Below, in pieces: positions 22,864 to 50,615 of a stretch of DNA of 60,000 bases. Both the position numbers and the translations under genes were made by a program. Source of the stretch: Cristatella mucedo (lineage: Eukaryota; Bryozoa; Phylactolaemata; Cristatellidae); assembly GCA_009760855.2 (NCBI GenBank), contig WPIO01000006.1, positions 7,743,001-7,803,000 on the forward strand, in the 5' to 3' direction. The notes beneath the pieces are model-generated. The model saw nothing but the letters and a program-made list of their open reading frames with translations, was not told the origin of the DNA and did not search any database. The first letter of the stretch is position 1. Every line of letters begins with the position of its first letter.

Positions 22864-23045
22864 GCCGTGATGGCACACTAGGTAAGGCGGTTGCTTTCAC
22901 GACCTCGGTCCCGAGGTCGTGGGTTCGATTCCTGCGGTGGGCGATCCTTTATCGCCACTGCAAGCGGTGGTGATAGCCGTAAAGGCTCTTCTGTCGCTAT
23001 ACAAAAGGGGGCTGTTTAATCAGCTAGGATTTATTTATTTATTTT
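22864..23045 (+). mobile_element. SINE type A, best-preserved copy
   Basis: Full head with B box GGTTCGATTCC, the body word CGGTGGTGATAGCCGTAAAG, and a TTTA tandem tail (about 23030-23045). Confidence 0.85.
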
Positions 23046-23229
23046 CATATCCACTATGACTTTGACACATCTATACTCAAATACCCCTGCTAAGTAATAC
23101 GGCGCCGACATACGGAAACCGATGGCTGAGAAAAACTAAAACTTCATAGCGAAACGTTTATCCTTGAGTAGTAACTGTTATTTCATAATTACTTATGCCC
23201 TAGAAGTATAAGTGATGGCCACTACTTCC

Positions 23230-23560
23230 TATGACTGCCTTTGTGGCCATGTCTGCAAGGCAGGCATCCAGTTTATCACTCGCTGCAGCCTCTTAAAATC
23301 ACGGCTGTCGCTGATTATTGTCAGCATAGAAAGGATAGTCGATCCCGGGGCCCCAAATCACTTTTCCTATTGACTCAGTACAAATGGAGAGCAGCTAAAG
23401 GACCGAAAACGAACCACTGTAATACTCCACAGTGACTGGTATGTTGAATTAGACGTAACCGCCGTACGGCATTGATTGAACCCAATTGGAGAAATACGAT
23501 TTGAACCACGCCAGTGCCCCGTCTGCATGACCGGTCGCATTGTCGTAAGAGTACAGCCCG
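23230..23560 (-). mobile_element. LINE family I, reverse-transcriptase fragment
   Basis: Aligns by eye with 12330-12530 of the longest copy (AATCACTTTTCC..., CAGCATA..., ACTCCACAG...). The minus translation includes GALAWFKSYFSNWVQSMPYG, an RT palm motif. Both ends are lost and frames are broken. Confidence 0.65.
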
Positions 23561-23752
23561 TCTTTTCGGCTGGAGGAATTGAAAAAAAAGTAAGTGACGC
23601 TTTCTTTGATCTGCTTTCTCGCTTTCATCCAACAAGTTCCACTCATTGAGCATAGATGTTAGAAACTCAACTTTGGACTTGGTAAGATCTCCGCACACCC
23701 GTTGAAGTCTTTCTGGTAGGGGAAAGTATGGCTTTCTCTCCTCAGCCACACC
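23561..23752 (-). pseudogene. Fragment of a multicopy SKxxFLxSxLxEWNLL-type gene family
   Basis: Minus-strand reading PERLQRVCGDLTKSKVEFLT then SMLNEWNLLDESEKADQRKR, and after a frame change SSSRKDGLYSYDN. This recalls an uncharacterised repeated protein family seen in several invertebrates (SK..ELL.SRL.E.NLL, then R.R...FF..KDGL.YCND). The match is from memory and the copy is frameshifted and joined to a LINE fragment. Confidence 0.35.
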
Positions 23753-23759
23753 TGTGAAA

Positions 23760-24982
23760 TTGGTATCTCGATCTGAAATATCTCCCCCTCCATCCGACTG
23801 CTGCTCTCACGAAGGTGGCTGATGCCTCTCGGGAGGCGATGGGAACGGGTAGACCAGGACAACGTGCTACTGGGGTGCTGGATGAAGAAATGTGTAGATT
23901 CATGATAGGAGGCTCACTCTTGGCAGTTCAACATCGGGAAGAGTCCACCGTACAGAAACAACTTTAGTGGTAAGCTGGTTGCTAATAAATTCTTAGGATA
24001 GCAAACTTCACGGCTCACTTCTGCCGTGTACCAGCGTGAAAACATAATATAGCTATATGTATTCAATCATGATATTTCTTATATTACCTAGTATTGTGCA
24101 ATAAATTCCATCTAGTGAGCACCGTTATCTCACCATACACTGTACCTTCGAGTTCTCTTGAAGTGTTTGCAAGTGAAATAAGTGTCCAATTAATCACTGG
24201 CATGCATACTAAACAAGTATGGTTTGTAGGCTTCAAATATCTTAACACATGCTTTCACGTACTTTAACTCCTATCTTGATAAACTGCAAAAACAGCAAAT
24301 ACATTATCGGGGTGCAAATAGCCCTTTGATGACATTTCAATCAAATATGGCCGTTCACTAGTCTCCCACTCTGCCATAACACAAACTGCAATGAGTGCTT
24401 AAGGAGAATGTCAAGAAAACACAAAACTGATTACACCATCGAATAATTGCTTAGGCTACCTTTTAAAAGATGTTACATAAAAAGTGATTAGGCAACCCAT
24501 GTATAAACCGGACGTAAATAGGAAACAACTCATCTACAAATAATAGATTTACTCATCTTTGCATTATATGCATGTATAACTTGTATCGCAGCTTGTTAAA
24601 CCTAGGGATTTTCAGTTAAATGCGTGAAGCTTGTAGGTGTACATGCTTGTTACTTTTATGCAGCTTCATGTAGCGTTTTACCCAATGCATGTCCGTGATT
24701 GCGCAAAAAAAGCTCCAGGACGTTGGGTGACAAATTAGATTCATACCAGTACGGCGAACAATACAGCAATGGACCGTGTAATTAATTGTCTCTAGTTTGA
24801 ACCTCGAGAACGAGGCTAGTTTCAGGCATACACTCAACTGAAGCTGGCCTGTCAAAATTCAATTGTACACTTATCTTAATAGTATTTGTTGACGACCATC
24901 GTCTATCAGAACCAGCAAAATGCTCTCCTTTTAATTGGCCACTTGCAGACAATGGGTGAAGTTAATGCCCATTACAGTAAAA
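23760..24982. other. AT-rich, no recognisable feature
   Basis: No ORF over 80 codons and no clear repeat. The same applies to 25261-26078, part of which should be the PSMA1 3'UTR. Confidence 0.4.
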
Positions 24983-25260
24983 AAATATAACCTGATTTAA
25001 CAGGCTCATTTGTAAAGCCGCTAAACGGCTTTCACCGCCCCTTGCAGTTGGCAAATAAAGATCGACCACTGCAGGTTCTGAACCCACCATCTCCGTCGTG
25101 GAGTGAGCACCTTACCTCCTGGGCTATCACAGCCCAGTAAAAATATTAGCTGATTTAAAAGCTGCATTTGCATAGCGACAGAAGGCCCTTAACAGCCGTC
25201 ACTACCGCTTGCAGTAGGCAATAAAGTATCTGCTACCGTAGGATTTCACCAATGCCCTAT
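24983..25260 (-). mobile_element. Two adjacent SINE type A relatives
   Basis: 24983-25140 and about 25142-25260 each show GGCTATCAC or an equivalent, the B-box area and the CGACAGAAG/CTTTCACC body on the minus strand. The second lacks its head. Confidence 0.6.
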
Positions 25261-26078
25261 GACACAACAAATGAATTCAAAACAGTTCTACATGTTAATA
25301 GTCGTCATCTAATCGATTAGTCTTGAGTAGCTCAGATTCTCGGGTGAAGTTTCATTGGCGTCCCACCGGCTCACCAGCCTTCACAATGAAGCTGATAGAA
25401 GTCTCTCGACAGCAGGAACAGCCCCATTTTATGGGCTCTAGTAACCAGTCCAAGACCAACTTAAAAAGAGATTTCTACCTTGGGTGTACATCCACTCAAT
25501 TAGCCCTTGAAAACTCAAAATCACAGCCGATGCAATGTTAACTAGCTCATCAATTGAATCAGGCCAACCATCACAAAAACAAAGCCTAATGACTTGTTCT
25601 AACAAGAACACGTCTATAGATTAGTCATTTTTCTCGTACTGCACTTGGCGTTCTGTTAATGCTTGTGGGAAGGAAAGCTGCAATCGAGCATGTTTCAGAC
25701 TTACTTATATCATAAAAAGCCATGGGCAGTAACTATTTAAAGATTTTTTTCATATTCATGAAGCATCTCAAGAGTGTATGCAACTGTTACACCAATGCAG
25801 GAGGATGCAATTGTATTGTACAGTAATAAACAATACAAGGCTTACGTGTCACAGCCTAAGAACAAGTTAAATGCCTATGTCTGCTGGGCTTTTTACATAT
25901 GTACATATAGACCATAAGAGCAAAAGTAGCACTGTAACTTTCGGATCCAAACCTACGGCAGCTATGGAACCCCACTTTGTAGTAATATAATTGCAAGATA
26001 ATGTATAAAAGAAAAACACATTATCTTATTAACTCTGAATACAGGCTTGAAGCAGTGCTGCGGAAAAACACTATTGAC

Positions 26079-34984
<8,906 letters not shown>

Positions 34985-35650
34985 CCTCAATATGGCGAGA
35001 ATGCTACACTATCGCGCCTCCCGCTCCGGTGCGAAATGTACCAAGCACAACGAGAATATTTTTTAAGCAAATACAATTTAATAATTTAAATATAATTAAT
35101 GAGTATATCTGACACAGATTGCGTACTATTTATGAAAGCTCCCTATGGTACGTCATTCACAATACGTCTTTCCCCCCTCAAAGCCGACCCCCGTCTAGCG
35201 CGTCGAGGGCTGCCGTTTTATAGCGACCTTCTCCAGCGGATATGACCTTGTTATGGTAAGTTGTCCGCAGGTTAAAGCTTTGGCGAGAAGCGTTGCGAAC
35301 TTCGCATTCAATAGATAACCAGATGCACGCTCGCTGGGGGTACTGACGGCGGCGCCTTGTGTTTGATCGTTACCAAGGTAAGCTGGCTCTCAGCTGTCGC
35401 TGCTCTTGCCGCTCTCATCGCCTGGTGGTCCCCCCAAACTGCCCGTAAGCATTCTCTTATGCTCCTCACAATTTTTGTGACCCGCTGTCGTAAATACGCG
35501 CGGAAATCGCCCTACTCCAGCGCCTAGCGGACTGCGGGCCTTTGTGAGCTGTGCGGTCGGTGCTCCGTGCGTCAGCGAAGCTGCTGCCGTCTGCTCGCAC
35601 TGTCGTCCGGCTAAAGCGTGCTCCTGCTCCGCCAGTGAACGACTGACGCT
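34985..35650. promoter_or_regulatory. Divergent promoter interval between PSMA1 and BTBD10
   Basis: These 666 bp separate the two start codons, so both transcripts must begin here or in unseen 5' exons. An AT-rich core (about 35055-35110) lies between two more GC-rich flanks. No TATA box at a convincing distance from either gene was seen. A YY1-like GGCCATCTT lies just inside BTBD10 exon 1 (about 35667), and GCCATATTG lies a few bases upstream of the PSMA1 ATG on its strand. Two donor-like sites on the plus strand (35256, 35377) could belong to BTBD10 5'UTR exons. Start sites are not resolved. Confidence 0.6.
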
Positions 35651-42579
<6,929 letters not shown>

Positions 42580-43675
42580 ACGGAAATGCTTCGTGCCTGC
42601 CTCCCTTGCCCGGTGTCTGCATATTGGCTTCCGGTACGTGCATGTGTGCTTCCGGTGCGTGCAAGCTCATGCAAGCCGAGCCGTTAATGGTTCTGCCCTC
42701 AGCAGCATGGGCTGCAGCGCTCGTTGGTGCCCACAAGCGGGCAGCGGCGGCGGCACCCGCGTGCGAGCGGAAAGCTGCTGCTGCTGCTGAAAGCTGCTGC
42801 TGCTGCTGCTGCATCCTCGGCGCCAATTGGCAGATGAAGATGAAGGGTGGCTTCCGTGGGGTTGGGGCAACGTTCTTTAGCCAAAGGCATACTTTTGTGC
42901 ATCTCGATTGTCTGCTGTTTGCTTCTTGTGAGAGAGTGGGCGGGAGATACAAGGACGTTTTGCATGGATTTTATTGAGTTCTTACCTATGGCAAGGTGCG
43001 TACGTAGTGGGCGAAAGCTCTGACGACTCCTGTCGTACGGCACGGTTATGCAATCTTAAGAGAACACTGCAATGCCAGCTGCCTCAGCTGTGGTCTCAGT
43101 GCAGTTGATGTTACTAGGTTTACCGCTGTACCTGTTAAAGCACAATTTCTGTGCCGGCATGCTAAGACACTCACACTCGAGTGCTGCATACACATTCTGT
43201 CTCATACAATCATACACACAGAGGCACACACATACACACACATTCGCACTCGCACACACACTTTCTGTTAACAATATACAAATGCTTCTTTTGCTCAGAT
43301 GATGAAAATCAAGGTGTGCACAGTTAACTTATGCTTATTTTAAAGCAACTGGTGTAAGTTGCCTGCATGTTGCTGTTGATGTTATGTATTTGTCTATCCC
43401 CTGGTGTCCAAGTTGAAATACAGCTTCCACTGAAGAGTTCTTCCATGACCTTATACATGCAGGTGTGTTCGTACTGGCTTGGTCTTGCCCATTCGCGTGA
43501 GATTCTTTGGGACTTAGGTCGTGGGCTTTCAGTTGTTTAAATACAGCATCCAGCTGCCCACAGGTGCACTGTATGCAACATGTGAACGGCGATCATCTGC
43601 CCACAGCCATGTACAGTGTTCAGTTACCTTAACTTCTCCCTTTATTTTTTACTCTTGATTCTCGGATTTATTCAG
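42580..43675 (+). other. Probable 3'UTR and downstream flank of BTBD10
   Basis: No coding signal is seen after the TAA at 42577. The stretch carries CTG runs (about 42773-42812) and CA-rich tracts near 43200-43262. I find no canonical AATAAA before 43676; an AATATA variant sits near 43273 and the first AATAAA is near 44087. The transcript end is therefore unknown. Confidence 0.4.
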
Positions 43676-43745
43676 TTGGTTCTGGCGATTCCAACTATTG
43701 ACTCTGAACTACTCAGACGATATCTGCCAAAGCTCATCGACGAGA
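43676..43745 (+). CDS. Orphan internal exon candidate (70 bp)
   Basis: A long pyrimidine-rich tract (43631-43671) ends in TTCAG before 43676, and a strong GTAAGC donor follows at 43746. Between them one frame is fully open and reads LVLAIPTIDSELLRRYLPKL followed by IDE, an amphipathic, protein-like stretch with one base left over. I do not recognise the protein and found no partner exons. It could be an alternative downstream exon of BTBD10, an exon of another gene, or chance. Confidence 0.3.
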
Positions 43746-44499
43746 GTAAGCCAGCATTTTAGTTATACCTTGTGATCCTCCTCTGACCCTCATGCACTCC
43801 TGCTGTCGACTTCGATTTGGAGTAATACTGTTATTATCGCAAGAACGAGTTTAATTCAATGGTGAAGACTTGCAGTTTACTGACTTATGCCTTCCCAGTC
43901 TGCCCAATGTAAGCTGTCTTGATCTTTCTAATATTAAGGGTAAATGTGAGAGCTTGGTCCAACAATGGATGATCGTCTAGGGAATCTTTCAAAAGATAAA
44001 CATTTGTTAATTATATCTCGTCTTTGACTACTTCTACGTACAAGAAAAGCATTAAAAAATAATTGGTCTAACACTTATTACACTGAAATAAACTGAAGCG
44101 ACATATCTACTAAAGCAAAATTTACCGACATCGGCATCGTAATCAACTTGTGTGACCCAACTTCTTGAATCTTGGTACGTCAAGGTACGTGCTTGTAGCG
44201 GTACAGATTTGTGACTCAGAAACAACTTCATTTACAGTGCAGCTTTGAGCCTTGTAAATTTTACAAGTCGGCTAATACCGGACTGATCAACGTGGCATTT
44301 GAAATGTGGGTTCAGTGCTTTTATACTACTGCAGGAGTTCATTTCTGATTTCGGTTAGATAAGTTTTGCTATTCATTTCCATGATTGCAGAAATTTAAAT
44401 TCGAGAACGTTTGATGACCTTTATCAACAGTAGCCTGATCAATGCCTCAAAATATTTATTTGTACCAACTGAGAGCGTCTTGTTGCATCGGCCGAAAGA

Positions 44500-44775
44500 C
44501 CTGTAATTAGCGAGTTACATAATTCTCGACGGGCTGTCACGAATGTATATGCCAGGCTGGTTGTGATAAACGTCTTTTATCAAGTCCGACGTAGCTGCAA
44601 TAGGAAAACTGGATTGCGGAGCTTATGTGATCATCTAGTGAAAGGTAACTTTGGAACAGTACACCCAGATTTTGTGCTGAGCCTATAGAAGATATGGTGG
44701 CCGAGCCCAATGATAATTAGGCTTTCTAATTACTCGGAGGCACCAGGTTTTCCCGTAGGTAGGTTCATAACCAAT
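44500..44775 (-). mobile_element. LINE family II, old ORF fragment
   Basis: GACGGGCTGTCACGAATGTA and CCAGGTTTTCCCGTAGGTAG parallel GACGGGATGTCACGAATGCA and CTGGGTTTTCCCATAAATAG at 53.2-53.45 kb, in the same orientation as that copy. Confidence 0.6.
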
Positions 44776-44777
44776 AA

Positions 44778-44925
44778 AGTATTTATATAGTGGCATAAGA
44801 GCCTTGACGGCTATCGCCTTCGCTTGTAGTGGGCAACAAAGGATCGCCCGATGCAGGACACGAACTCACGACCTGGATCAGAGAGCGCCATACCCCTGGG
44901 ATAAAGAGCACCGTACACCTGGGGT
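44778..44925 (-). mobile_element. SINE type A, diverged
   Basis: Minus strand: GATCCAGGTCGTGAGTTCGT, then GCGATCCTTTGTTGCCCACT and GATAGCCGTCAAGGCTCTTA. Confidence 0.6.
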
Positions 44926-45377
44926 AAGACAGAGGTACAGCCGCGCGTCAGTCACATACAAATGAAAGCCTGGGGTGTACTTGGCGGTTATATGGGCAAG
45001 AGGAAGAGTAGAAACTGCGAAAGGAGACGACCTAAAACCGATCCCTGGAATATCGCATCCTTAAAGGATAATTAGATGACCGCTGACCTTCGACACCTGC
45101 TCTTCGAAAACCAACTCTCCTTTTTAGATATGGCCTAAGCCACTTTAGTGCATTGCCTGTGAGGCGAGACGGCAGGTGCTCAAGAAGCGCCGGAGGTGTA
45201 GTGAGACCTTTCGGTGCACGGGAACAAAGTTACAAATGGCGCCCCTCCCCTTATAAAAAAATTGCTGCAAAATTGCTTCACCACTGAAGAAATGCACAAA
45301 AAAACGCTTGCAGGCATATCGAGTCGAGAAAGTTTTATTAACTGTAGTAAAGGTACAAGGTAGCTATAGCAGCTTTA

Positions 45378-45895
45378 ACTAAAGTGGATTTTTCTTGCCT
45401 TGGACGTGGCAAACTGGTCTATAACAGTTTGAAAGTAATTATTTTCGAGTGTTCCTTTCTTTATGCTTAACAAGGCCAAATCGGGAAGCCGATCTTATGC
45501 CATTAGTGCTCTCAGATAAGACAAGATTTTCTTCAGCTTGCTAAAGGAACGTTCGCAACTGGCAACTGATACAGTAATAGTGAGAAGTACCTGCAAGGGA
45601 ACTCTAAAATTAGGAAACACGTCGTCTCCATAACCGACAATGAGTTCCAGTAGTGTGTTTACTCCTTAGTCGTGGCGTGTCGAAAGATGCATTTTACAGT
45701 CGCATTTCGTTGCACAGCCCTGTTTTATTAACGTCTGAACAATAAAAGCCTCCAAAATCTAGACATTGCTGGTGGAGTTTGGTCTGGTGAAGTGTCTTCA
45801 AAAGCTTCTCAACCCTCCAACAAGAAACCAGATTCGGCATCAAAACCTGAGGGTCAGGAAAACCTAGTTGTAATTTCTTATCGGACATAGTCTGC
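45378..45895 (-). pseudogene. Decayed hAT transposase, C-terminal dimerisation region
   Basis: Minus-strand conceptual translation gives VASCERSFSKLKKILSYLRA, an in-frame stop, then LALLSIKKGTLENNYFQTVI, the typical hAT C-terminal dimerisation signature (SCERSFSKLK...YLR...LALLSI). An upstream ORF (45694-45888) reads CLDFGGFYCSDVNKTGLCNE, fitting the preceding transposase region of the same type. At least one stop and a frame change separate the parts. No terminal repeats were found. Confidence 0.7.
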
Positions 45896-45945
45896 GCCGT
45901 CTTTCATGATTCTTGAGATGGCCTACTCTGCCGTGGGGCCAACAT

Positions 45946-45949
<4 letters not shown>

Positions 45950-46007
<58 letters not shown>
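45950..46007. repeat. GA tract
   Basis: Pure AG repeat, followed at once by a LINE II-like tail (TCTAGTTCTTTGATGGCATT) and an ATT run. Confidence 0.97.
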
Positions 46008-46011
<4 letters not shown>

Positions 46012-46060
46012 AGTTCTTTGATGGCATTCTATAAATGTTTTATTCTTATTATTATTAATA

Positions 46061-47634
46061 TTAGTGTAGCTGGTCCTAGGAAACTCGTTCTAATGTCTTT
46101 GACTGGGTGGATACGGCTCAAGTTCCCTTAGTCTTATGTTGACTTGTTACACAATGCATTACTTGTTGATGAGTGGCCCTCTGTAAATGATGCTGGGACA
46201 AACTTGTTGCTAAGGACATAATTGTCATGCTAGTTATGCGGTAGATCAGTACATTTAAGCATCTCAGAAGGAGAACAGTCAGCATGCGGTCTACACGGCT
46301 AGTAGTTTCGATACGAGGTTGGCAGGCCTTTAGATGGACGTCGCGACAGAATAAGGAGCCGAGGCTGAAGAATCCACACACGATGGTACGATCTGATTGT
46401 GCCGACTCTCAGCTGCGGTTGCCGCACTGACTACCACTCGCGGCTGTGGTCAGGACGAGCTACATAGACAATGCGGGCCTTGTATGCGGATGACTCGGCT
46501 AACCGCTGTTGTGTTGGCCCACCGTGTTGCGGTTTTGTTCTCCGGACAATCAATCATTATTAGTGGAGCGAGTCATGCATTTTGCATCGAACCGGAAAAT
46601 ACAGATTGATTTTAAATGATTGCTGATTAGTATACTATTTTCCATCTGGACCTTTCGCATCTAACGAATAATAAACCGCCTAGCTATCCAACATTGTGAC
46701 TAGTGAGCGGCATCTACCAATAATTCCAGCTCACCAGATATCAGCTTGGAGAGAGACTCTCTGATCTTGTCAACCTTTCTGACCAAAATAAAACTTGAAA
46801 ACAACCTGCTAGATTAACGTAAGGATAGCTAGGTATATTGCTGACTTCGGAGCAATTGAGAAGATAGTTGTTGCTTCACATCAGCATAAGCGGATTGTGC
46901 ATCTTTAATCCAAATATGTGTCCAGTGAAGCTAGACTTAACCTTAGCTAGACTAAATCGGTGTGACTTACAATTATGCCTGCATGCCAGTCGGTGGACAG
47001 CCGGCGCTGATCTTTAGTATGCTTTATGTATATGGCGAATAGATACATATACAGTAGCTCATTTGGCCTCACATTGCGGTCTCGGGCAATAGCAACCAGG
47101 ATTAACTTGGATTATTGCTATCTTAAATGGCTTGCTACTGTTAGAACACCTTATCCTGTATCATGAGATTCAACATCGTCTTGCCAATTCAATCTTGTCT
47201 GCCTTACACTCAGCTGGATAGTCTGATGGGTATGCTAGACAATATCCAGTAGATCTTTTGGCTGAGCGTAGCCCACTGACAGACTTTTGAAAGCAGGGAA
47301 AAATTAAGTTACTGCGAGTCCGAGCAGGAAGTCCAATTCATTTGCTTTTATGAAGAGCCAATTCAGCTACCGTAGACTGGTCAAGCTGGTGCAACGTTGG
47401 TCGGTATGCAGAGGCATAAAGAACCCGGAATCGCATTTGCCAAGTTGAAGAAGTCTCAATAGCGTAATAGCAGATCAAGCTCTCCATACATTACGATATG
47501 CATGCTTGAGCCGGAGCTCAAGTCGGAAGAAAGGCGAAGGCTGAAACGCAGTTGGAACACAGAAAACATGAAATTGACGAACAGTCTTCTTCGTTGTCAT
47601 CATGTCATGATGCATAGACAAGTTAGCTGTCCCA
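46061..47634. other. No recognisable feature
   Basis: Unique-looking sequence, short ORFs only. The same holds for 43746-44499 and 44926-45377. Confidence 0.4.
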
Positions 47635-48000
47635 TTCCTCCGCTTAAAGACAGTTGGCGACAGATGCTTTAGCTCTGCAGGTCCTAGACTGTGAAACTCG
47701 CTTCCACAATTCTTACGCAACGACAACTACTCTCCTACTGCCGACTATGGCACATCCTTTTCAGCGGTCCTGAGCTGCTACTTCTATGCTACTCACTACC
47801 TCACCTGCTCTCCTGACTCGGCTATGCTTCCCACTTTCTCTTTGTTGCGTGAGACGAAGTCTGTTGGGTACCGAATGCGTACCGAAAGCCGCTTAGGCTG
47901 TGAGTGCGCTATACAAAACTCTCCTGCGTAGCAGCCACATGGTCTTTATGACTTTGTGGAGTTACAGACGGAGATACATTACATTACATTACATTACACT
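47635..48000 (+). mobile_element. LINE family I, 3' fragment with intact tail
   Basis: Same 3' block as 3548-3915, with the end preserved through GAGTTACAGACGGAGATACA and a short ATTAC tandem tail (about 47980-47998), which defines the family's 3' terminus. Confidence 0.85.
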
Positions 48001-48340
48001 AATTACAAGTGGCATATAGCAAGATCAGCACACTGAAGATTGCCACAGCGCGGCTCCTCATTCTGCGAGGTAGCGAGGCTCTGCATTCTATATAGGTTCT
48101 CAGTTCTGCATTCTATATAGGTTCAACACCGCTCCATAGTTCGTGCAATTTCATTGGGCGATCCATTTGGGCAAAGCAACTGCTTCGGCTTTCTAGCCCT
48201 CGACAGTTTGGTCAGTACGGGCCTTGTTACATCCAAAAAAAAGCCTTCGCGAACGTTAAATAAAACGGAAAAGTGTACCTCGCAACTCAAAATAAGGCTA
48301 GCAATAGTCGCTCGATGAGGATACAATTTATGTCAGTGTT

Positions 48341-48798
48341 TTGAAAGAGTTAAGTACCATCCGCTTTTCGGAATCCAACAGTCTAGAAATACCTCGTACA
48401 AACCTTAAATCCTATGGAGACCGTGCATTTAGTTCGTATGCTCCCAAAGCCTGGAACTCCCTCCTGACCTGCGTCAGAACATCCCTTGACCTGACCACAT
48501 CCAAAAGGAACTTAAAAACACACCTATTTAGGACAGCATTTAGTGGGTCCATGTGATTCGTCCTTCACGTGCTTATGCGTGCTGACACTGTCATGCGGCC
48601 ACTCACCACATTTGCATGCTGACCCTGTGCATGTCACCCCTAACCATGTTATTCATTTCGTTTGTTTTTCAAGCATGATTTTACTTACCATTCAATTGCA
48701 TTTCCCTTTGCAGCAAATGTAAAGCGCCTAGAAAGAGATTGAGTTCTCTGAGGGCGCTTTATCAAGTACATTATTATTATTATTATTATTATTATAAT
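48341..48798 (+). mobile_element. LINE family II, 3' fragment with ATT tail
   Basis: Reads FSESNSLEIPRTNLKSYGDR and [12 protein letters not shown], then the shared 3' UTR ending GCGCTTTATCAAGTACATTA and an ATT run. Confidence 0.88.
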
Positions 48799-49234
48799 TA
48801 CGACCGTAAAAACTGCTTCGTAATTTTGGTGTCAATTTTTCTTGACAGGCGATACGGCAGCCCTAAAAAATCACCACAGACTCCTCACTATTCGACTTCA
48901 TTAAAAAAACTAAATGATAATGCATCTGAATATAATCTCCAATTCTATATTTACATGTGCTCCTGAAAATTGGCTTTGTAAATCCTTATTTTTGTCTTTT
49001 AGGACAAGTACCCACGTATCTACTTACGTAGTGGATCTTTTTACTACAGCGAACCCTATTTTTTATTGTTACTCTTGTGGTCTTAAATTACAATTTACAT
49101 TCAGGGCAGCGTTTAACTCATAATATTCTATTGGTTTTGAGCAGAATTTGAGTAGAATTCAACCTTGACAACCGATAAGACAGGACAAGCTGCTATTACC
49201 AGAACATCAGACTTCTTATCTCCGAACAAACTCT

Positions 49235-49545
49235 TAATTAATAATAATAATAATAATAACTCACTTGATAAAGCGCCCTCAGAGAACTCAATCTCTCTCT
49301 AGGCGCTTTACATTTGCTGTAAGGATAAATGCAATTGAATGGTAAGTAAAATCATGCTTGAAAAACAGATAAAATGAATAATATGGTTAGGGGTGACATG
49401 CACAGGGTCAGCATGCAAACGTGGTTAGTGGCAGCATGCACAGTGTCAGCACGCATAATCACATCAAGGACGAATCACAGGGACCCACTAAATGCTGTCC
49501 TAAATAGGTGTGTTTTTAGGTTCCTTTTAAAAGCAGCTAAATGAT
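49235..49545 (-). mobile_element. LINE family II, 3' fragment
   Basis: TAA run at 49238-49260 followed by the reverse complement of the family 3' UTR. Very close to the copies at 36318 and 52523. Confidence 0.88.
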
Positions 49546-49586
49546 TGAAAATTCAATTCTATGACTTTGAGAAACAAATATATTTT

Positions 49587-49700
49587 ATTGGTAACTTAAT
49601 CTCTATCCACATGCTTCACAGATGCCGTTGGGCATGAGCCCACCTACTCGGCCACCAATAGCAAGCACATCAAAACCTGGGCCAAACCAGGACGGTGTCT
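49587..49700 (-). mobile_element. SINE type B, diverged
   Basis: Minus strand: GGCCGAGTAGGTGGGCTCAT, then GAAGCATGTGGATAGAGATT, an eroded version of the type B head and tail. Confidence 0.5.
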
Positions 49701-49739
49701 ACTTATAGACAGATATGATTGAACCTCTCTGCATTTTAT

Positions 49740-49905
49740 ACCCTGGGTCTTAGCTCATGGGTAAGGTGCCTACTCTTTAAAACCTAGGATATGAGTTCGA
49801 ATCGGGCAGCGGCTGATCCTTCAATTAATCCTCAATGCAAGCGATATTCACAGCTTTTGAGACTCTTCTGCACCTATATTGGTAAATGAGGCTGTTAAAT
49901 CAACT
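49740..49905 (+). mobile_element. SINE type A, diverged
   Basis: TCTTAGCTCATGGGTAAGGT, B box GAGTTCGAATCGG, then GGCTGATCCTTC and GAGGCTGTTAAATCAACTG. Confidence 0.55.
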
Positions 49906-50615
49906 GTTGCATCTTTCTTCCAACATTTTATTTGCTTCCTAGTGCATGCATACTCTCCATGTGTGCTTATGAATTTCCAAAAACGACTTTTCTGCATGAT
50001 TTAATAAATTATCTCCTCTAACGAATATATGAATACTACTTTGACCGGGATGTGCACTGAGAGAAAGTCGTGTGGTTAGATACTATGTGTCGTCATTCAG
50101 TTGTACGTTTGAATAATTTTTCCAAGCGTAAAGAAGTCTGCGTTCAGGATGCGGACAAGAAAATTGTATATTCCAGAATTTTAACAGTTCCTAAGACGGG
50201 ATCTCGTGGCAAAATGTAAATCTAGATCTCTTGGGAAAATGTAAATTTTATAATATTAATGGTATTGTAACAAAAATTAATCGTAAAATCTGTCAGTGCA
50301 GTAAATCAAAACTCGCAAAATTAAAATACGATACTATAAGTTGAAAAATTCTGTAAACTGCAGCAACTTACATACAAATGAAAGGAATAACAGTCACCGT
50401 CCAGAGTGCCAAAGCTAAATATCATATTCAGAAAACTGGTGAGAAATTACGAAGAATCTTGTTTTTTCAAGTTAACTGTGTTACTACGGAGCGGCTCTCT
50501 GGCGGAGCGTTCAGGGAGCGGAAGAACGCGTGCAATGTGCAAAGGCCTAAAGCTGCTCGCAATATGTCAACGGTAATTAAACAGCACCTCTATCTTGCAA
50601 GAAACTCTTGATGTG

